From Craterostigma plantagineum (Eukaryota > Streptophyta > Magnoliopsida > Lamiales > Linderniaceae): a stretch of 64,000 nucleotides of DNA. The position numbers and the translations under genes are program-made. Below are positions 59,549 to 64,000 of this stretch, piece by piece; position 1 is the stretch's first letter, and every line of letters begins with the position of its first letter. The stretch covers positions 383,001-447,000 of the forward strand of contig JAPQWV010000479.1 of assembly GCA_027422505.1 (NCBI GenBank), given 5' to 3'. Under the pieces are notes generated by a model, which was not told where the DNA came from, searched no databases, and saw only the letters and a list, made by a program, of their open reading frames with translations.

Positions 59549-61623
59549 ATGCCTCAGTCTATTGTTTTTATCAAGGATGTGACGCCAACCACAGTAAGTT
59601 GGAGCGTAAAGGTTCGTGTTGATGAGAAACTCCATCCTCGCGTAGGACAGAACAGCCCCAGGCGTTACCAACGACTAATATTAACCGACGCTAAGGTATG
59701 CGATCATCATGTATATTTATTCGATATATAACATGGCTGTGTCTTATGTTATTTTATTTGTTCTCACGACAGGGAAGTAGGGTGGTCGCAACCATTTATG
59801 ATAGAGATATAGAGTTGTTTCGTAATTCGTTACAGCTTTATGAAACCTATGTCATCTCTAAAGCACGCGTTACTACGGTTGAAGATAGATATAAGATTGT
59901 AGACAACCCGTATCAGTGGGTTATCAATGCTCGCACTGCGGTCTTGCATGTTCCTGAAGATGCTATATCTCGAAATGCTTATATGCCGAAGTTTGTTCCA
60001 TTCTCAGAATTTCATAACTATATCGGTACCAAATCTTTGATACGTATGTTGAAATAATTAAGAAAAAATAACATGAATATTGCTTATATTGGCAACATGT
60101 CATGTAAGCACAAATGACCTTGATCTTGTAGATGTCATAGCTGTGGTTATTGACAAGTTACCTGAGAGGTCTTTACTGATTGATGGAAGGAATGTACGCG
60201 TTCAAGATTTTGCAGTGGTGGATGAAAGGTACTATATCTTTTTTCTCCTTTCTATCTTAGTTCGTATTGATTGAAGTTTCTCATTGCGTTATCTTGGTTA
60301 TCTTTTTTAAGATTTTCATTGTAGTTTGAAACCTTGTATCTTAACGCTGTGGAATAGCATTGATGTGAACGAGGGATCGATGCTTTTAGTTGGAGAGAAC
60401 AACATGCCAATCATTAAAATGAGTCGTGCAGTTGTTTCCACATATCATGGTAAACTTCAATTTTCTTACATTCATCATCCACAAATTTAGGTGAAATATG
60501 TTCTTTTACAATTAATACTGAAACCCTTTCTCAGGTATGTCTCTTGGTTCCACCGCATCAACCGCAATTGATATTGACCCTCAGATTCCTTCGACGATGG
60601 CTTTGAAAGAGTGGTATTTTGGAAAGCAAATCAGTTATTAAATGACGACGTGTTTTACTTATGCTAAATCACTACTGTCGAGTTTGTGTGACATTTATTT
60701 TGTATAGGCGAAACAAGAATCTAGACGTCTTGAAGTCATTCGTAGCTGCCCGACCATATATTACCCGACCACCCTTGTCTGAGATAGTGTCCGGCATTCC
60801 ATGGAATCAGTAAAAGACGCTCAGAATAATATGAACATCGTATGTACATACAACTTTCTTCTCCAATATTACATTTATATATTATTTAAACTTTCTAGCA
60901 TAGGACAATATTTACACACTTTTTTATATAGGGAAGTCGAATGAATCTTAGAGTCAAAATAAAAATTGTTGATACCCAGCAACGGTTCTTTTATATGGCT
61001 TGTGATTGATGTGGAGCTTCTACAGTTGCTGAAATTAACTGGAAGTTTTAGTGTATGAAATGTCAGAAAATAGTCGTCGCACAATTAAGGTACAAGTGAA
61101 CTCTTGCTTACCACATGAAATCTTTTAGAATGTTTTCTTCAAACTTTTTTATATGGAATCATGAAGTCATTGGTGAACTTCTACTTGCAGAGCAAAATTG
61201 TCAGCGATAGCATATGATGAAACTGGAGAAATAGAAATTTTGGCATTTGCTTCTGCTGCTGAAAAAATTCTACAAATCGATGCTGTTACTTGCATGGTGC
61301 ATTTGTGAGAGTCGATATTCATTTGTGTATTTCACTATCGATCTTAACAATACTACTATTGCCTAATTATTTTCCTTACAGGAAAATGACCTGATCTTGG
61401 GTACTATTCATCAAATGCTTACAAAGAAGACTTTTTGTATTCAAGTTAAGAAAAAAGGATATTCGCGAAGTGACGGAGTACGCATTCAGTTTCTGGTGAA
61501 TGAGATAGTTGAAGAAGAAATATCGTCCTCAGAAATACCAACTACAAGCTCTTCCAATCAAGCAGAAGAGCAACCTGCTGATGCCAGCCCGCAAATCACC
61601 AAAGTTGGTGTTGTTAGAAATTA
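59549..61623 (+). pseudogene. RPA70-like gene of the Helitron
   Basis: RPA-like proteins bind single-stranded DNA and are commonly carried by plant Helitrons. Exons with good splice sites: 59549-59695 (MPQSIVFIKDVTPTTVSW, KVRVDEKLHP), 59773 to about 60026 (GSRVVATIYDRDIELF, ARVTTVEDRYKIVDNPYQW, KFVPFSEFHNYI), about 60130-60228 (DVIAVVIDKLPERSL), about 60355-60449, and 60536 on. The C-terminal OB-fold region is seen as SAIAYDETGEIEILAF (61200) and FCIQVKKKGYSR (61430), ending at 61623. The zinc ribbon near 60990-61060 has a stop where a residue is expected (ACD-stop-CG) and a second in the next turn, so it is a pseudogene. It follows the helicase by about 240 bases. Confidence 0.82.
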
Positions 61624-62801
61624 GCATTCGAAGGTTTCACCAGTCAATTCATATATGCTTACCTATTTATATTAAGTACTGTGTAAAATATGCCACTAAA
61701 ACCTCTTTTTTCCTATATAACACATTTCAGGACAAAGTGAAGATAATGATGAGCAAACCAATGCTCATAATTTGCCTTGATTACACAACCATAAGGCACT
61801 TATATCTTTTGTTTTTGGACTAGCTGTATATTTTGTTTCTACCCTTGCATATATGCTGATGGGTCAGATGAATTATTTCATCATGTATGTAAATATAAAT
61901 GCTTTTTGGGTGTTTCGTTGTGTATAAGAAGTGGTTAACATTAGTCGCTAAGCAAGGTCGTGTAAAGTTAGTTTTGTATATCTTTTGTATTAGTCATTGC
62001 TTAGTCGTTTAATGTGTGTCATTTTCAAGCATTACACTATGAAAAGGTCGGTGTTGTTACGCAAACATATGATTTTACTTGTCATGCTATCCCTATCCCA
62101 TGCTTTTAAATAAAAAAATTAACTTTATTCTTCTGATGACACTCCGTCGCATTTAGTGAAAATTAGACCTTGCTACTCCTCGGCCACAACAGCCCCACCA
62201 CCACAGCGCTGACCGCCCGACCTCAAAGCTCATAGCATTCCGGTTGAGTTTAAATTCAAACTGTAAGCAAAAAACATGATTTCTGTGATGGGATTTTCAT
62301 ATCAAAATTCATTCAACTATTTTCTAAAAATATCAAACCAATTAAATTACCTCTTAATTTCTCTCAAATAATTTAAAGAAACAATGAGGCTAAACTAAAT
62401 CACAAAATTTATAAAAAAAATTATAAAGAGAAAAAATTAAAAATAAAATATACAAACAAATAAATAAAATAGTTTGCAAGAAATTTACATAAAGAAAAAA
62501 GAATTATTATATTAGTTGCAACACCTGCTTGGACAATATCCTTCTCGACATAAAAATCACGTAATTTCCACTGCGAATTGTCACGACATGATTCTTTTTG
62601 TGATTATCATCGCACTTTCATATAATCTTCATAACTTTATTATGTAAACGTCTAACTTAATTTGAATTCTTTTTTCTTTATTTCTTTTTACTTGTCTAAA
62701 TTATTCTCACTAACTGTTACTTATTGAAATGTAACGTCATTTATGAACCGAAGAGTTAATATTAAAAATATGCTAATTGAAGAAAATTATGGGCATTTGT
62801 C
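61624..62801. other. 3' non-coding part of Helitron A
   Basis: AT-rich. Several blocks (CTTTTTGGGTGTTT, GAAAAGGTCGG, AAAATTAGACCTTGCTACTCC) are shared with copy B at 63120-63960, which shows that this is element sequence rather than flank. Confidence 0.6.
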
Positions 62802-62834
62802 GCCGCGCCTTGGCGCGGCTCGCTATTTTTCTAG
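62802..62834 (+). other. Helitron A 3' hairpin and CTAG end
   Basis: GCCGCGCC, loop TT, GGCGCGGC, then TCGCTATTTTT and CTAG, with T following at 62835. The stem is GC-only, in a strongly AT-rich context. Confidence 0.92.
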
Positions 62835-64000
62835 TATATATTATAAATGCGTATGGGTCTAAGGAATAGTCTTCTGTCGTAATCTACTAACCTATTAAAT
62901 AGGATAATTATGGCTATTGAATTTTGGGTAACATATCAATCAAACCTTCCGCTGCATGTACTATAATATATAGATTCGCGTGCAGACACATAATAAAACC
63001 TTCGAATGCCATTTGTTAAATAACTTCAGCAAGTATTTGAAATATACGTGCTTTTTCTAACCAAATCTTTTGGCTTGTATGTTGTATTTTGGTCTTCAAT
63101 ATATGCTGATTAAAGCAAGTGATTCAGTGTGTAGACCAAATTTTAATATTTTTGGGTTTTTGGCTTATGCTATCTATGTATAAGAAATGATTGAGCGTAG
63201 CCTTCAGTGAAGTTAGAATTGTATATCATGTCTTATGGCTGCTTGACCCTTATTTTGAGTTAGATTATTTTGAGTTAGAGATGGCAATAGGGCAGGTTCA
63301 AACCCGGAGCCGCCGAAACCAAACCCTAATGGGGCGGTTTTTTAAGTATTCTGAGTTATGGGGTGGGCAAATCTGTAATGTCTCAATTCGACCAGGTCCG
63401 GGGCGGGTTGCGGGTTCAATATCGACCTCGTCCGGAACCTGACCCGAATCCCAACTCGATAAATATTTTTATATAAACATATAAATATTTTTATATAAGT
63501 ACACAAAATATGTAGAAATATATACATATATTCTATAAATATATAAAAATAAAAATATTTATAGATAATACATACTTATATAAAGATATAGCAATTACAA
63601 ATTTTAAAATAAAAAAAAAATTAAACAACCGGGTCTCTCGGGTCAGACACGCCATACTCGAGTTATTCGGGGTTCAGGGCGGTGCAGGTTTCAGGTCCAT
63701 AAAATAAAGGGCGGGTCCCGAGTTCTGGAAAACTAACTTCAGACCCGCCTCGTTGCCATCCTATTTGGAGCATTTTTGTTAATGTATACCATTTTAAAGT
63801 GATACATACACTCGAAAAGGTCGGAATTTCGTCGTAGGCTTTCTTACAGCTCACAGTCGCCGTTGCACAAGATTATACTTGGTATCAAAATCTCGTGAGG
63901 TTCCTTTAACTTAGAAAAAAAAAATTATGTTCTTAAATTATGTTCCACCTCCCAAATTAGACCTCGCCACTCCAACTTAGTTGATTTTTTGTTTTGTTTG
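62835..64000 (+). mobile_element. Helitron copy B, internally deleted, joined head to tail to copy A
   Basis: Immediately after the CTAG of copy A the sequence TATATATTATAAATGCGTAT resumes the 5' end of the same family, matching 53394-53560 (CGTAATCTACTAACCTATTAA, GTGCAGACACATAA). From about 63080 it matches the 3' non-coding part of copy A (ATATGCTGAT, TATGTATAAGAA, ACTCGAAAAGGTCGG, AAATTAGACCTCGCCACTCC). The Rep/helicase and RPA genes are missing. It runs off the window before a 3' hairpin is reached, and a MITE is inserted at 63280. Confidence 0.75.
63280..63760. mobile_element. GATGGCAA-type MITE within Helitron B
   Basis: The inverted ends GATGGCAAT and (C)GTTGCCATC enclose repeated GGGCGGG/CCCGCC words at both sides and an AT-rich core. 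Comparison with Helitron A shows extra sequence exactly here. No clean target duplication was found. Short open frames inside are not genes. Confidence 0.65.

Larger units (their letters stand above)
53390..62834 (+). mobile_element. Decayed autonomous Helitron (copy A)
   Basis: The 3' end is certain: a perfect 8-bp hairpin at 62802-62819 and CTAG at 62831-62834. The 5' end is placed at about 53390 because TATATATTATAA-TG-GTATGGG, followed by CGTAATCTACTAA and CTATTAA-TAGG, is shared with copy B just after 62834. The element carries a Rep/helicase pseudogene and an RPA-like gene, the usual set for plant Helitrons, and transposes by rolling-circle replication. Confidence 0.85.

Overview
This window is nuclear DNA from a flowering plant, most likely a eudicot. 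It holds spliced genes with GT-AG introns, plant-specific families (cytokinin-type HPt protein, RLCK, plant mobile domain) and plant Athila, copia, LINE, hAT, Mutator and Helitron elements. No species can be named from sequence alone. Only three host loci look substantially intact. They are an AHP-type histidine phosphotransfer gene (11567-12583, minus), a complete 18-exon CUL1-type cullin gene (35526-40258, plus) and a seven-exon membrane-anchored kinase-like gene with HRN and DAG in place of HRD and DFG (40819-42513, minus). A fourth host locus, an RLCK of the RBK type (14241-15709, minus), is a broken 3' half.

Layout. Positions 1-5015 hold two convergent fragments of Athila-type elements. 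Positions 5036-10600 are a copia 5' end whose LTR was split by a nearly full-length but frameshifted L1-type LINE. Positions 10600-15930 are host space with the AHP gene, a hAT MITE and the RLCK pseudogene. Positions 15928-19126 are an Athila gag-protease fragment with tRNA-Asp primer site and LTR, on the minus strand. Positions 19613-24420 carry a spliced gene that fuses an RPA-like OB fold to a ULP1 cysteine protease, followed by repeated hairpins and a typical Helitron 3' terminus. Positions 24643-28290 are AT-rich DNA with a Mutator-type MITE (9-bp target duplication), a hAT insertion and a long-TIR element. Positions 28295-34819 are a solo LTR with ATTAT target duplications, itself filled with nested insertions.

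After the CUL1 and kinase genes come two large Mutator-like elements. The first (43420-47460) has a 9-bp target duplication and carries arrays of a ~312-bp tandem repeat plus short telomere-type repeats. The second (47881-53253) has ~120-bp inverted termini, arrays of short palindromes inside both ends, and two convergent genes: a plant-mobile-domain gene and a MuDR-type transposase. These genes meet in a 24-bp minisatellite. The window ends with a decayed autonomous Helitron (Rep, PIF1 helicase and RPA; 53390-62834) directly abutted by a second, internally deleted copy of the same family (62835 to the end).

Coding in the mobile elements is mostly degenerate, with frameshifts listed per entry. 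The closest to intact is the RPA-ULP1 gene, which has one frameshift. The host genes are unlinked in function as far as the sequence shows. CUL1 is an SCF ubiquitin-ligase scaffold, AHP relays cytokinin signals, and the kinase-like protein is probably a pseudokinase receptor.
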